From the NCBI GenBank assembly GCA_020632655.1, contig JACKFD010000003.1, positions 341,797 to 405,796 on the forward strand: 64,000 nucleotides of DNA, given 5' to 3'. A program made the position numbers and the translations under genes. The notes under the pieces were generated by a model. It was given only the letters and a program-made list of their open reading frames with translations. It did not search any database and was not told where the DNA came from. Shown piece after piece: positions 53,161 to 62,506 of the stretch. Source of the stretch: Spirochaetaceae bacterium (lineage in GTDB: Bacteria > Myxococcota_A > UBA9160 > UBA4427). How positions within the stretch are numbered: position 1 is the first letter of the stretch; each line of letters opens with the position of its first letter.

Positions 53161-54896
53161 AGGAGGCTCTGCGCGAGCGGATCGAGGCCGCCCTTCGCGC
53201 GCTGCTCGTCGCCGCGGGCGATGAGGACGCGCTGCCCGAGTTCGCGATCGAGGTCCCGCGGCAGAAGGAGCACGGGGACTTCTCGTGCAACGCCGCGATG
53301 CTGCTCGCGAAGCGTCTCGGTCGCAAGCCGCGCGAGATCGCCGAGGAGCTCCGGGAGCGGCTGGGCGATGCCGGGGGCCTCGTCGCCGGCGTCGAGGTGG
53401 CCGGTCCCGGCTTCCTGAACGTGCGGCTGGCCGAGTCGGGCTGGCAGGACCTCCTGCACGACATGATCGCGGCCGGTGCGCACTACGGCCGTGCGAAGGA
53501 ATCGGGCGCGCCCCGGCCCCGGGTGCAGGTGGAGTTCGTGTCGGCGAATCCGACCGGACCGCTCTCGACCGGTCACGGACGCCAGGCCGTCCTCGGCGAC
53601 TGCATCGCGCGGCTGCTCGAGGCGACCGGCTGCGACGTGACGCGGGAGTACTACTTCAACGACGGCGGCCGCCAGATGCGCGTGCTCGGCGACTCCGTCA
53701 AGGCGCGCTACCTCGAGCAGCTCGGACGCGCCGCCTCGCCGACCGCCGAGGCCCTGGCCGATCCGGAGCAGGCCTGGGCGGAGGAGCGAGACGGTCTGCC
53801 CGTCGTCTTCCCCAAGGACGGGTACCAGGGCGACTACATCTCCCAGATCGCCGCGAGTCTCGTCGAGCGGGAAGGCGAGTCGCTGGTCGACGAGCCGGGT
53901 GAGGGCCGCTTCCGGGAGGAGGCCCAAAGGGTCATCTTCGAGGACATCGAAGGCACCCTCACGCGCATCGGCATCCACTTCGACGTCTACTACAACGAGC
54001 GGAGCCTCTACGACGAGGGCAAGATCGAGGAGACGATCGCCGACCTGCGCGCCGCGGGTCTCGTCTACGACGCAGACGGAGCCGTCTGGCTCAAGGCGAC
54101 CGCCCGCGGCCTCGATCGGGATCGCGTGGTCGTCAAGAGCACGGGCGAGCCGACCTACCTCCTGCCCGACATCGCCTATCACCGCGAGAAGTTCCGCCGC
54201 GGCTTCGACCGCGTGATCGACGTCCAGGGCGCCGACCACATCGAGCAGTTCCCCTTCGTGCGCGAGGCCGCCGCGGTGCTCGGGATCGACCCCGGCCGGA
54301 TCGAGCTCGTCATGCACCAGTTCGTCACGATCACGAGCGGCGGCGAACGGGTCAAGCAGTCGACGCGGCGTGCGACCTTCGTGACGGTCGACGAGCTCGT
54401 CGACGACGTGGGGGCCGACGTCTTCCGCTTCTTCATGATCGAGCGCAAGCCCGACGGCCACCTCGACTTCGATCTCGACCTCGCGAAGGACAAGAACTGG
54501 CGGAAGAATCCCGCCTACTACGTCCAGTACGCCCACGCCCGCACCCATGGCATCGAGCGCAAGGCGCGCGAGGCGGGCGTCGCGATGCCCCGCGCGCACG
54601 GCTTCGACTCCGGGCGCCTGGTGCTGCCGGAGGAGATCGAGCTCGTGAAGAAGCTCGCCACCTTCCCCGAGGTCGTCACGCGCGCCGCCGAGAGCCGCGA
54701 GCCCCATCACGTCGCCTACTACCTGCGCGAGGTCGCGGGGCTCTGGAACCCCTACCTCCAGGACGGCGATCGACATCGCGTGCTCTCCGAGGACGAGGGC
54801 CTTTCCGCGGCCCGGCTCGGGCTCGCGCTCGCCGTGCGAAACGTGCTGGCGAGTGGCCTCGATCTGCTCGGCGTCGGCGCGCCGGAGCGGATGTGA
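53157..54896 (+). CDS. argS: Arginyl-tRNA synthetase
   Basis: 579 residues, class I synthetase. N-terminal Add1 domain, then the HIGH-type motif as NPTGPLSTGHGRQ (first His replaced by Ser), DVQGADHIEQF, the KMSKS-type loop VKQSTRRATFVTVDELV, and the C-terminal anticodon-binding helices (PHHVAYYLREVAGLWNPYLQ). GTG 53157, six bases after GGAGG; GTG 53154 is equally in frame. Overlaps the FtsB-like stop and the SPOR gene. Confidence 0.96.
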   Translation: MKEALRERIEAALRALLVAAGDEDALPEFAIEVPRQKEHGDFSCNAAMLLAKRLGRKPREIAEELRERLGDAGGLVAGVEVAGPGFLNVRLAESGWQDLLHDMIAAGAHYGRAKESGAPRPRVQVEFVSANPTGPLSTGHGRQAVLGDCIARLLEATGCDVTREYYFNDGGRQMRVLGDSVKARYLEQLGRAASPTAEALADPEQAWAEERDGLPVVFPKDGYQGDYISQIAASLVEREGESLVDEPGEGRFREEAQRVIFEDIEGTLTRIGIHFDVYYNERSLYDEGKIEETIADLRAAGLVYDADGAVWLKATARGLDRDRVVVKSTGEPTYLLPDIAYHREKFRRGFDRVIDVQGADHIEQFPFVREAAAVLGIDPGRIELVMHQFVTITSGGERVKQSTRRATFVTVDELVDDVGADVFRFFMIERKPDGHLDFDLDLAKDKNWRKNPAYYVQYAHARTHGIERKAREAGVAMPRAHGFDSGRLVLPEEIELVKKLATFPEVVTRAAESREPHHVAYYLREVAGLWNPYLQDGDRHRVLSEDEGLSAARLGLALAVRNVLASGLDLLGVGAPERM

Positions 54897-55657
54897 TGGC
54901 GACGCCGCCGCGGGGACGATCGGCACGATCCGGGGGCGCGCTGCGCACGACCGGGCGACTCGTGATGCTCGTGGGCTGGGGCTTCGCGGCGGGCCTGGTG
55001 ATCGGTGTGCTCTCGGAGGAGCCCGAGCTGCTGGCCGGGCACCTGCGCGGCGACGGAGAGTCGGTCGTGCTCGCGCCGCCGACCGAGCCCGTCGGCGAGG
55101 CAGATCCGGGCGGGGCAGGGTCCGCCGTCGAGGTCGATCTCGCGGCCCGGGCCGCGGTCGAGGCGCCGGCTGTGGCACGCGCGGGCGAGGAGCCGGCCGG
55201 AGCGCAGGCGCGCGTGGAGCGGGTCGTGACGACGGCGGCGGCGGAGAGTCGGCCGGCGCCGCCGCCTGCTGGCGCCGAGCCGCGGGTCGACGCGCGTGCG
55301 CTCGCGATGCGCGCGAGCGACGAGCTCGAGCGCGAGCGACCGGCCGCACAGCCCGTGGCGGCGGCGGCACCCGCGCGCGCCGCGGTCTCCGCGCCACCGC
55401 CGCGCGGGGCCTCCGGCTGGGCGATCCAGGTGGGCGCCTTCTCGGACGAGGCCGTCGCGCGCAAGCTGGTCGACGGATTGCGGGGCAAGGGCTTCCCGAC
55501 GGAGCTGGTGCCCGCCGAGGGGCGCAAGGAGCGCTGGCGGGTACGCGTGCAGCCGGTGGCCGGCGAACGCGAGGCGCGTGCGATGGCGGAGCGTCTGAAG
55601 CGGGACGAGCGCCTGCCGACCTGGGTGCTGCCGTTGGAGGCGCGTTCCGGGTCATGA
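54896..55657 (+). CDS. SPOR-domain membrane protein
   Basis: 253 residues: a basic tail, one membrane helix (LVMLVGWGFAAGLVIGVL), a ~130-residue Ala/Pro/Glu-rich periplasmic linker, and a C-terminal SPOR domain (~175-250: SGWAIQVGAFSDEAVARKLV, RWRVRVQPVAGEREARAMAE). SPOR domains bind denuded peptidoglycan glycans at the septum. TGATG coupling to argS; overlaps rfbD by 4 bp. With the FtsB-like gene nearby, a division role is likely. Confidence 0.85.
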   Translation: MATPPRGRSARSGGALRTTGRLVMLVGWGFAAGLVIGVLSEEPELLAGHLRGDGESVVLAPPTEPVGEADPGGAGSAVEVDLAARAAVEAPAVARAGEEPAGAQARVERVVTTAAAESRPAPPPAGAEPRVDARALAMRASDELERERPAAQPVAAAAPARAAVSAPPPRGASGWAIQVGAFSDEAVARKLVDGLRGKGFPTELVPAEGRKERWRVRVQPVAGEREARAMAERLKRDERLPTWVLPLEARSGS

Positions 55658-56643
55658 GCCGCACCGCCTCGGCAGGGCGCTCCGGCGCGGATCCCCGACG
55701 GATCGGGGTCCTCGGCGCGGGAGGGCAGCTCGGGCGTTGTCTCGTCCGCGCCATCGCCGCCGCGCCCGATCTCGAGCTGGCCTTCGCGCCGCGTCATGCC
55801 GAGCTCGACGTCGCCGACGAGTCCGCGATCGCGCCCTGGCTCGATCGGCCGGGTGCGGCACGGCCGGATCTCGTCGTCAACGCAGCGGCGCATACGAAGG
55901 TCGATGCCTGCGAGAGCGAGCGCGAGCGCGCGTACGCCGTCAACGCCCTCGGTCCCGCGGCCTGGGCGCGCACGCTGGCCGAGCGAGGCGTGCGCTTCGT
56001 GCACGTCTCGACGGACTACGTCTTCGCCGGCGACGGCGGGCGCCCCTACCGCGAGGACGACGCGACCGCGCCGCGCACCGTCTACGGCGCCAGCAAGCGG
56101 GCGGGCGAGGTCGCGGTGCTCGGCAGTCACCCGGGCGCGCTCGTGATCCGCACGAGCTGGGTCTTCGGACCCGGGCGGAACTTCGTGGTCGCGATCCTCG
56201 ATCAGGCGCTCAAGCGCGTGTGGGGCGAGGTCGACGGCCCGCTCCGGGTCGTCGACGACCAGCGCGGCTGCCCGACCTATGCGGCCGACCTCGCGGAAGC
56301 GATCCTCGAGATCGCGCGGCGCGAGGCGGCCCCGACCCTCCCGCGGCACGGCCTGCTGCATCTGTGCAACGCGGACGAGACGACCTGGTTCGACTTCGCC
56401 CGGACGATCCTCGAGGTCGCGGGACTCGACACGGTCGCGATCGAACCCGTGCCGACCTCCGCCTACCCGACGCCGGCCCCGCGGCCCGCGTACTCGGTCC
56501 TCGACTGCTCGCGCGCCGGCGCGGCGGGCCTCGCATTGCGACCCCATCGCGAGGCCCTCGCGGCCTATCTCGCGGGCCCGGACCGGCCCGAGATCCTCCA
56601 GGAACTGCCGGACGCCCACGCGGCGTGCGAGAGCCCCCGATGA
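55654..56643 (+). CDS. rfbD: dTDP-4-dehydrorhamnose reductase
   Basis: 329 residues, extended SDR family; last step to dTDP-L-rhamnose. NAD(P)H loop GVLGAGGQLG, catalytic STDYVFAGDGG and YGASK, and the C-terminal DDQRGCPTYAADLAEAIL region. rfbA/B/C are not in the window, so this copy is split from its pathway. Overlaps the SPOR gene and lepA (ATGA both sides). A related sugar-nucleotide reductase is the alternative. Confidence 0.88.
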   Translation: MSRTASAGRSGADPRRIGVLGAGGQLGRCLVRAIAAAPDLELAFAPRHAELDVADESAIAPWLDRPGAARPDLVVNAAAHTKVDACESERERAYAVNALGPAAWARTLAERGVRFVHVSTDYVFAGDGGRPYREDDATAPRTVYGASKRAGEVAVLGSHPGALVIRTSWVFGPGRNFVVAILDQALKRVWGEVDGPLRVVDDQRGCPTYAADLAEAILEIARREAAPTLPRHGLLHLCNADETTWFDFARTILEVAGLDTVAIEPVPTSAYPTPAPRPAYSVLDCSRAGAAGLALRPHREALAAYLAGPDRPEILQELPDAHAACESPR

Positions 56644-58445
56644 CGATTCCGCAATCGCGTATCCGCAACTTCTGCATCATCGCGCACATCGACCACGGCA
56701 AGAGCACCCTCGCCGATCGGCTGCTCGATCTGACCCACTCCGTCTCCGATCGGGAGCGCAAGGAGCAGTTCCTCGACAACATGGAGCTCGAGCGCGAGCG
56801 GGGCATCACGATCAAGGCCCAGACCGCACGCATGATCTACCGCGCCGCCGACGGCGAGGAGTACCTGCTCAATCTGATCGACACCCCCGGCCACGTCGAC
56901 TTCTCCTACGAGGTCTCGCGCGCGCTGGCCGCCTGCGAAGGGGCGCTCCTGATCGTCGACGCCGCCCAGGGCATCGAGGCCCAGACCCTCGCCAACGCCT
57001 ACCTCGCCGTCGATGCGAACCTCGAGCTGATCCCGGTCGTCAACAAGATCGACCTGCCGGCGGCGGATCCCGATCGCGTGGCCCAGGAGATCGAAGACGT
57101 GGTCGGTCTCGACGCCGCGGACGTGCTGCCGGTCTCGGCGAAGACGGGCAAGGGCGTCGAGGCGGTGCTGCAGGCGATCGTCGACCGCATCCCGCCGCCC
57201 GTCGGCGATCCGGAGGCGCCGGCGCGGGCGCTCGTCTTCGACGCCTGGTTCGACCCCTACGTCGGTGCCGTGATGCTCGTGCGCATGAAGGAAGGGCGAC
57301 TGCATCGCCGCGAGCGAATCAAGCTGATGATGCGCGGGATCGAGCACGAGATCACCCGGCTGAACGTGATCGACCCGAAGCCCCGCGCCGTCGAGGAGCT
57401 GCGCGCGGGCGAGGTGGGCATGGTCGTCGCCGGCGTGAAGTCGCTCTCGGACGTGCACATCGGCGACACGATCACGACGGCGGTGGGCGGGGCGACGAAG
57501 CCGCTGGCCGGGTTCCAGGAGGTCAAGCCGATGGTCTTCGCGGGGCTCTACCCCGTGGACTCCGACGACTACGAAGACCTCAAGACGGCCCTCGAGAAGC
57601 TCGTCCTGAACGACTCGTCGCTCACCTACGAGCCCGAGACGAGTGCCGCCCTCGGCTTCGGATTCCGCTGCGGCTTCCTCGGCTTCCTGCACGCGGAGAT
57701 CGTGCAGGAGCGCCTCGAGCGCGAGTACGACCTCGACCTGATCACGACGGCGCCGACCGTGCGCTACCGGGTCGTGCCGAAGTCGGGCGAGCCCTTCGAG
57801 ATCGAGAGCCCGGCCGCGCTGCCCGAGGTGCAGGACATCGCGGAGATCGAGGAGCCGGTCGTGCTCGCGACGATCCACGTGCCCTCGGAGCATCTCGGTG
57901 CGGTGCTGAACCTCTGCCAGGACCGCCGCGGCGTACAGAAGGACATGAGCGTGCACGGCCCCCGCGTACAGGTCCGCTACGAGCTTCCGCTCGCCGAGAT
58001 CGTGACCGACTTCCACGACCGCTTGAAGAGTGCCACCCGCGGCTACGGCTCCTTCGACTACGAGCTCGTCGGCTTCAAGGCGGCCGATCTCGTGAAGCTC
58101 GACGTGCTCGTGAACGGCGACCCCGTCGACGCCCTGTCGCTCATCGTGCATCGCGAGAAGGCCTATCGCCGGGGCTCCGAGCTCGCGGCGAAGCTCAAGG
58201 AATTCATCCCGCGACAGCAGTTCCCGATCGCGATCCAGGCTGCGGTCGGCGCTCGCGTGATCGCGCGCACGACGGTCAAGGCGCTGCGCAAGAACGTGCT
58301 CGCCAAGTGCTACGGTGGCGACATCACGCGCAAGCGGAAGCTGCTCGAGAAGCAGAAGGCCGGGAAGAAGCGCATGAAGATGGTGGGGTCGGTCGAGATC
58401 CCGCAGGAGGCGTTCCTGGCCGCGCTGAAGCTGGGGGAGGACTAG
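56640..58445 (+). CDS. lepA: Elongation factor 4 (LepA)
   Basis: 601 residues. Ribosome-dependent GTPase implicated in 30S biogenesis and back-translocation. IAHIDHGKSTLADRLL (G1), ERGITIKAQTA, DTPGHVDFSYEV (G3), NKID (G4); LepA-specific C-terminal region GYGSFDYELVGFKAADLVKL and KCYGGDITRKRKLLEKQK. As usual it sits just before lepB. Confidence 0.98.
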   Translation: MTIPQSRIRNFCIIAHIDHGKSTLADRLLDLTHSVSDRERKEQFLDNMELERERGITIKAQTARMIYRAADGEEYLLNLIDTPGHVDFSYEVSRALAACEGALLIVDAAQGIEAQTLANAYLAVDANLELIPVVNKIDLPAADPDRVAQEIEDVVGLDAADVLPVSAKTGKGVEAVLQAIVDRIPPPVGDPEAPARALVFDAWFDPYVGAVMLVRMKEGRLHRRERIKLMMRGIEHEITRLNVIDPKPRAVEELRAGEVGMVVAGVKSLSDVHIGDTITTAVGGATKPLAGFQEVKPMVFAGLYPVDSDDYEDLKTALEKLVLNDSSLTYEPETSAALGFGFRCGFLGFLHAEIVQERLEREYDLDLITTAPTVRYRVVPKSGEPFEIESPAALPEVQDIAEIEEPVVLATIHVPSEHLGAVLNLCQDRRGVQKDMSVHGPRVQVRYELPLAEIVTDFHDRLKSATRGYGSFDYELVGFKAADLVKLDVLVNGDPVDALSLIVHREKAYRRGSELAAKLKEFIPRQQFPIAIQAAVGARVIARTTVKALRKNVLAKCYGGDITRKRKLLEKQKAGKKRMKMVGSVEIPQEAFLAALKLGED

Positions 58446-58447
58446 GC

Positions 58448-59383
58448 GTGGCCGGGAGTGGCGAGCGGCCCGATCTCGGGCCGGGCGGAGAGCCGATCGA
58501 GGAGGCGACGCCCGAGCAGACGGGCCCGGTCGCCGCGATCGTCGAGCAGGTCGTGACCCTGGTGATCGCCATCGCGATCGCCCTGGCGATCCGGCACTTC
58601 CTGGTCGAGCCCTTCCGCATCCCCTCCGGCTCCATGTTTCCGACGCTCCTGATCGGGGACCACCTCTTCGTCAACAAGCTCGCGTACGGGCCCAAGATCC
58701 CGTTCACGGACGTTCGGCTGCCCGGCTTCCGCGAGCCGCAGCGAGGCGACGTGGTCGTCTTCGAGGTGGCACGTCCGCCGGGTCGGGTCGTGATGCGCGG
58801 GGGCCTCCGCTACGCGGAGCCGGAGATCCGTCCGGTCGATCGCGCGCCGGCGGATGCCCCGCGCGAGGACTTCGTCAAGCGATTGGTCGGTCTGCCCGGC
58901 GACCGGATCACGCTGCGGGCGGGCCGTCTCTACGTGAACGACGAGATGATCGCGTCGCGCGTCGCCGACGAGCCGTGGATCGACGACGAGGGCCATGCCT
59001 ACATCCTCGAGAGCGAGGACCTCGGCGCCTGCCGTCACGCGATCCTCGACGATCCCCGGGCACGCGCGGGCGACCTCGATCGCGGCAGCTGGGTCGTCGA
59101 GCCGGGGCGCTACTTCATGATGGGCGACAACCGGGACAACTCGAACGACAGTCGGCGCTGGGGCACGGTGCGGCTCGAGGAGCTGAAGGGGCCGGCCTTC
59201 CTGCTCTACTGGTCGTGGGACGTGAACGGCAACATGCTGGAGTTCTTCAAGCCGTGGAACTGGTTCAGCGCGAAGAAGCGCTGGGACCGGATCTTCCAGT
59301 CGGTCTCCTGCGACGCCGTCGAGCCCGGGCCGGGCGCGTCGGTCGCGCGGGACGCCGTGGATGCGCGGGCCGAGCGGGGCTGA
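58448..59383 (+). CDS. lepB: Signal peptidase I
   Basis: 311 residues. Cleaves signal peptides at the outer face of the inner membrane. An N-terminal helix (VTLVIAIAIALAIRHFLV) is followed by catalytic Ser in RIPSGSMFPTL, catalytic Lys in DFVKRLVGLPGD, and the box MMGDNRDNSNDSR. GTG 58448 lies six bases after GGGGGAGG. Two bases after lepA. Confidence 0.96.
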   Translation: MAGSGERPDLGPGGEPIEEATPEQTGPVAAIVEQVVTLVIAIAIALAIRHFLVEPFRIPSGSMFPTLLIGDHLFVNKLAYGPKIPFTDVRLPGFREPQRGDVVVFEVARPPGRVVMRGGLRYAEPEIRPVDRAPADAPREDFVKRLVGLPGDRITLRAGRLYVNDEMIASRVADEPWIDDEGHAYILESEDLGACRHAILDDPRARAGDLDRGSWVVEPGRYFMMGDNRDNSNDSRRWGTVRLEELKGPAFLLYWSWDVNGNMLEFFKPWNWFSAKKRWDRIFQSVSCDAVEPGPGASVARDAVDARAERG

Positions 59384-59394
59384 CCCGAGCCCGA

Positions 59395-59422
59395 TTGCCT
59401 CGCCCATCGATCGCGTTACCCT
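59395..59422 (+). promoter_or_regulatory. Candidate promoter of the pyrimidine operon
   Basis: TTGCCT (59395-59400), 16-bp spacer, TACCCT (59417-59422), in the 73-base gap after lepB. Weak matches; a similar GTACCCT occurs before the FtsB-like gene (52627). Confidence 0.35.
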
Positions 59423-59456
59423 ACCGCCCGTTCGGATCGTCCTTTAAGCCCGTCCA

Positions 59457-60233
59457 GTGAGTCGGGGAAGGAACGAGGCAGTCTTGGCCCACGCCCATAC
59501 GCCCCCCGACGCGGCATCCGCTGCGTCTGCGACCACGCCCGGCGCACACACTTCCGGCGCGCGAGACTCCCGACCCCCCGCCGTCGCCGAGCGGCGCAGC
59601 GCGGCCCGACGACCGCCGTCGCGGGACGTCGCCGACTCCGCCGATGAGCCCGACGACCGCCCGGAGCGCACGGTGCTCGACGACCAGGCGATCCGCCGGG
59701 CGCTGATGCGGATCGCGCACGAGATCGTCGAGACGACGGCGGATCCCGCGCGCCTCTACCTCGTGGCGATTCCCAATGGCGGCGTGCCCCTCGGCCGCGT
59801 GCTGGTCGAGAACCTGGCGAGTCTGACGGGGCAGGACGTGCCGCTCGGCATCCTCGACACGACGCTCTACCGCGACGACCTGTCGATCCGCGGCAGCCGG
59901 CCGCGGCTGCGCCGGACCGAGATGCCCTCGTCCGTGGACGGGCGCGTGGTGGTGCTCGTCGAGGACGTCGTGAACACGGGGCGGACGATCCGGGCGGGGA
60001 TGGACGCGCTGATGGATTTCGGGCGGCCGTCCCACGTTCGCGTCGTGGCCCTCGTCGACCGCGGCCATCGCGAGCTCCCGATCAAGATCGACTACGTCGG
60101 CAAGAACATCCCGACGCAGCCCGGGGACAAGGTCGTCTTCCGCGCCGCGCGGCTGGACGCCGGGACGCCGCTCGCGGCGGCTGCGGAGGTCGGCGAGATG
60201 CAGATCGTGGTGCGCGGAGGAGGGGCTTCGTGA
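59457..60233 (+). CDS. pyrR: PyrR pyrimidine-operon regulator / uracil phosphoribosyltransferase, with N-tail
   Basis: 258 residues as a type I PRTase: IAHEIVETTADPARLYLVAI, the flexible-loop YRDDL, the PRPP loop VVVLVEDVVNTGRTIRAGMD, and the PyrR-specific ALVDRGHRELPIKIDYVGKN. The first ~70 residues are an Ala/Pro/Arg-rich tail not found in typical PyrR (~180 residues). GTG 59457 is the longest start; TTG 59484 behind GGAACGAGG is a good alternative. It overlaps pyrB (GTGA). The regulatory mode cannot be read here. Confidence 0.9.
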   Translation: MSRGRNEAVLAHAHTPPDAASAASATTPGAHTSGARDSRPPAVAERRSAARRPPSRDVADSADEPDDRPERTVLDDQAIRRALMRIAHEIVETTADPARLYLVAIPNGGVPLGRVLVENLASLTGQDVPLGILDTTLYRDDLSIRGSRPRLRRTEMPSSVDGRVVVLVEDVVNTGRTIRAGMDALMDFGRPSHVRVVALVDRGHRELPIKIDYVGKNIPTQPGDKVVFRAARLDAGTPLAAAAEVGEMQIVVRGGGAS

Positions 60234-61174
60234 TCGGGCGCGACATCCTGGGCATCGAGGATCTCTCCCGTGACGACATCGAGCTGATCCTCGAGACGGC
60301 CGAGCGCATGCAGGAGATCGGCAATCGCGAGGTCAAGAAGGTGCCGACCCTGCGCGGTCGGACGCTGATCAATCTCTTCTTCGAGCCGTCGACGCGGACG
60401 CAGACGAGCTTCGAGATCGCCGGCAAGCGCCTTGCCGCCGACGTCGTCAACTTCTCCGTCTCGGGCTCGAGCGTGACCAAGCGCGAGACGCTGCTCGATA
60501 CGGCCAAGACCCTCGACGCGATGGATCCCGACGCGGTCGTCGTGCGCCACAAGGTCGCCGGCGTGCCCCATCGCCTCGCCGAGGTCCTCGAGGCCCCCGT
60601 CATCAACGCTGGCGACGGCGCCCACGAGCATCCCTCCCAGGCCCTGCTCGACATGCTGACCGTCAAGGAGCAGAAGGGTCGCATCGAGGGCCTGACCGTC
60701 ACGATCGTCGGCGACATCGCCCACAGCCGGGTCGCCCGCTCGAACATCTACGGCTTCACGCGGCTCGGCGCCGAGGTGCGCGTCGCGGGACCGCCGACCA
60801 TGCTGCCCTCGGCGATCGAGAGCCTCGGCGTGAAGGCCTACACGAACCTGCGCGAGGCGATCGAGGGGGCGGACGTCGTGATGGCGCTGCGCATCCAGAT
60901 GGAGCGCCTCGAGGGCGCCTGCTTCCCGAGCGTGCGCGAGTACGCCGCGACCTTCGGCCTCGACCGCGAGAAGCTGCGCTTCGCCAAGGAGGACGCGATC
61001 GTCATGCATCCCGGTCCGGTCAACCGCGGCGTCGAGCTCGCCCACGAGCTCGCGGACCATCGCCCGAGCGTGATCCTCGACCAGGTCCGCAACGGCGTCG
61101 CGCTGCGCATGGCGCTGCTCTACCTCGTCGCCGGTCGTCCGCCGAAGGGCGCGCCCCGCGAAGGAGCGCGCTAG
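60230..61174 (+). CDS. pyrB: Aspartate carbamoyltransferase catalytic subunit
   Basis: 314 residues. First committed step of pyrimidine synthesis. Carbamoyl-phosphate site FFEPSTRTQTSFEIAGKRL, then HRLAEV, GDGAHEHPSQALLD and VMHPGPVNRGVE. Start GTG overlaps the pyrR stop. Three bases precede pyrC, an arrangement seen for ATCase-dihydroorotase complexes. Confidence 0.97.
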   Translation: MIGRDILGIEDLSRDDIELILETAERMQEIGNREVKKVPTLRGRTLINLFFEPSTRTQTSFEIAGKRLAADVVNFSVSGSSVTKRETLLDTAKTLDAMDPDAVVVRHKVAGVPHRLAEVLEAPVINAGDGAHEHPSQALLDMLTVKEQKGRIEGLTVTIVGDIAHSRVARSNIYGFTRLGAEVRVAGPPTMLPSAIESLGVKAYTNLREAIEGADVVMALRIQMERLEGACFPSVREYAATFGLDREKLRFAKEDAIVMHPGPVNRGVELAHELADHRPSVILDQVRNGVALRMALLYLVAGRPPKGAPREGAR

Positions 61175-61176
61175 CC

Positions 61177-62472
61177 ATGGCGAGGGTGCTGATTCGCGGT
61201 GGCCGGGTGCTCGATCCGAGCCTCGATCTCGATGACACGCTCGACCTCCTGATCGAGGACGGGCGGATCGCGGGGCTCGGGCGGGGGCTCTCCGACGACG
61301 GCGCCGAGGTGGTCGATGCGGCGGGGGCCTGGGTCGCGCCCGGCTTCGTCGATGCCCACGCGCATCTGCGCGAGCCGGGACAGGAGTACAAGGAGGACCT
61401 CGCGAGCGGCGGGAATGCGGCGGTCGCCGGGGGCTTCACGCAGGTCGCCTGCATGGCGAACACGGACCCGGTCAACGACGACCCCTCGGTCACGATGTAC
61501 ATCCTCGATCGCGCCGAGAAGGACTCGCCGGCGCGGATCCGGCCGATCGCCGCCGCGACCCGCGGCCTCAAAGGCCAGGTCATGACCGAGATGATGGCGC
61601 TGCGCGAGGCGGGCGCCGTCGCATTCAGCGACGATGGCGCGACGATCATGGACGCCGGCGTGATGCGCCGCGTGCTCCAGTACTCGAAGCTGGCGGGCGC
61701 CCCCGTGATCGTGCACGCCGAGGACTGTCATCTCCGCGGCGCCGGCGTCGTGAACGAGGGGCCGGTCTCGACGCGGCTCGGCCTGCCCGGCAATCCGTGC
61801 GTCGCGGAAGAGGTCCTGGTCGCGCGCGACCTGAGACTCGCCGCCATCACGGGGGCCCATCTGCACGTCGCCCACGTCTCGACCGCGGGTGCCGTCGCGC
61901 TGATCCGTCGGGCGCGGGAGGAGGGCGTGCGGGTGACGGCGGAGGCGACGCCGCACCACCTGACGCTGACCGACGAGGCGACGACGGGCTACGACACGAG
62001 CACCCGCGTGGCGCCGCCGCTGCGCAGCGCGCGCGACGTCGACGCCCTGCGCCAGGGGCTCGCCGAGGGCGTGATCGACGTGATCGCGACGGACCACGCC
62101 CCCCACGCCAGCTACGAGAAGGAGGTCGAATTCACCGAGGCGCCCCCCGGCATGCTCGGCCTCGAGACGGCCCTCGCCGTCGTCCTCGAGCTCGTGCGCG
62201 AAGTACGGCTCACTCCGCTCGAGCTGATCCGGCGGCTCTCGACGAATCCGGCGCGGCTGCTCGGTCTCGAGGGCGGCTCGCTCGCCGTCGGCGCGTCGGC
62301 GGACGTCGTGCTGGTCGATCCGGAGCGGGTCTGGACCTACGATCCCTCCCTCGGCTTCTCGAAGAGCCGCAACTCGCCCTGGGCCGGGGCGACCCTCACG
62401 GGTCGCGTCGCGGCGACCTTCGTCGCGGGCCGGCTGGTCTACCAATACGAACGTGGGGTGTCCCTTCGATGA
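61177..62472 (+). CDS. pyrC: Dihydroorotase
   Basis: 431 residues, amidohydrolase fold. Metal ligands in FVDAHAHLREPGQEYKED (HxH), HAED, HVAHVSTAGAV, and IATDHAPHASYEKE; NTDPVNDDP is typical of the long bacterial class that pairs with PyrB. AUG 61177 just after pyrB. Confidence 0.96.
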   Translation: MARVLIRGGRVLDPSLDLDDTLDLLIEDGRIAGLGRGLSDDGAEVVDAAGAWVAPGFVDAHAHLREPGQEYKEDLASGGNAAVAGGFTQVACMANTDPVNDDPSVTMYILDRAEKDSPARIRPIAAATRGLKGQVMTEMMALREAGAVAFSDDGATIMDAGVMRRVLQYSKLAGAPVIVHAEDCHLRGAGVVNEGPVSTRLGLPGNPCVAEEVLVARDLRLAAITGAHLHVAHVSTAGAVALIRRAREEGVRVTAEATPHHLTLTDEATTGYDTSTRVAPPLRSARDVDALRQGLAEGVIDVIATDHAPHASYEKEVEFTEAPPGMLGLETALAVVLELVREVRLTPLELIRRLSTNPARLLGLEGGSLAVGASADVVLVDPERVWTYDPSLGFSKSRNSPWAGATLTGRVAATFVAGRLVYQYERGVSLR

Positions 62473-62506
62473 CGCGCAACCACGCAAGACGCGGAGAATC
62501 GATCCG

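Noticed and set aside
51507..55754. 1415-codon antisense frame across rplQ-argS-SPOR
   Set aside because: Crosses several genuine genes on the other strand and is Pro/Arg/Ala-rich noise.
60385..60420. PyrB STRTQ instead of STRTR as a possible active-site defect
   Set aside because: The Q form with GKRLAAD-type context is seen in functional alphaproteobacterial enzymes; the catalytic Ser-Thr-Arg-Thr is intact.
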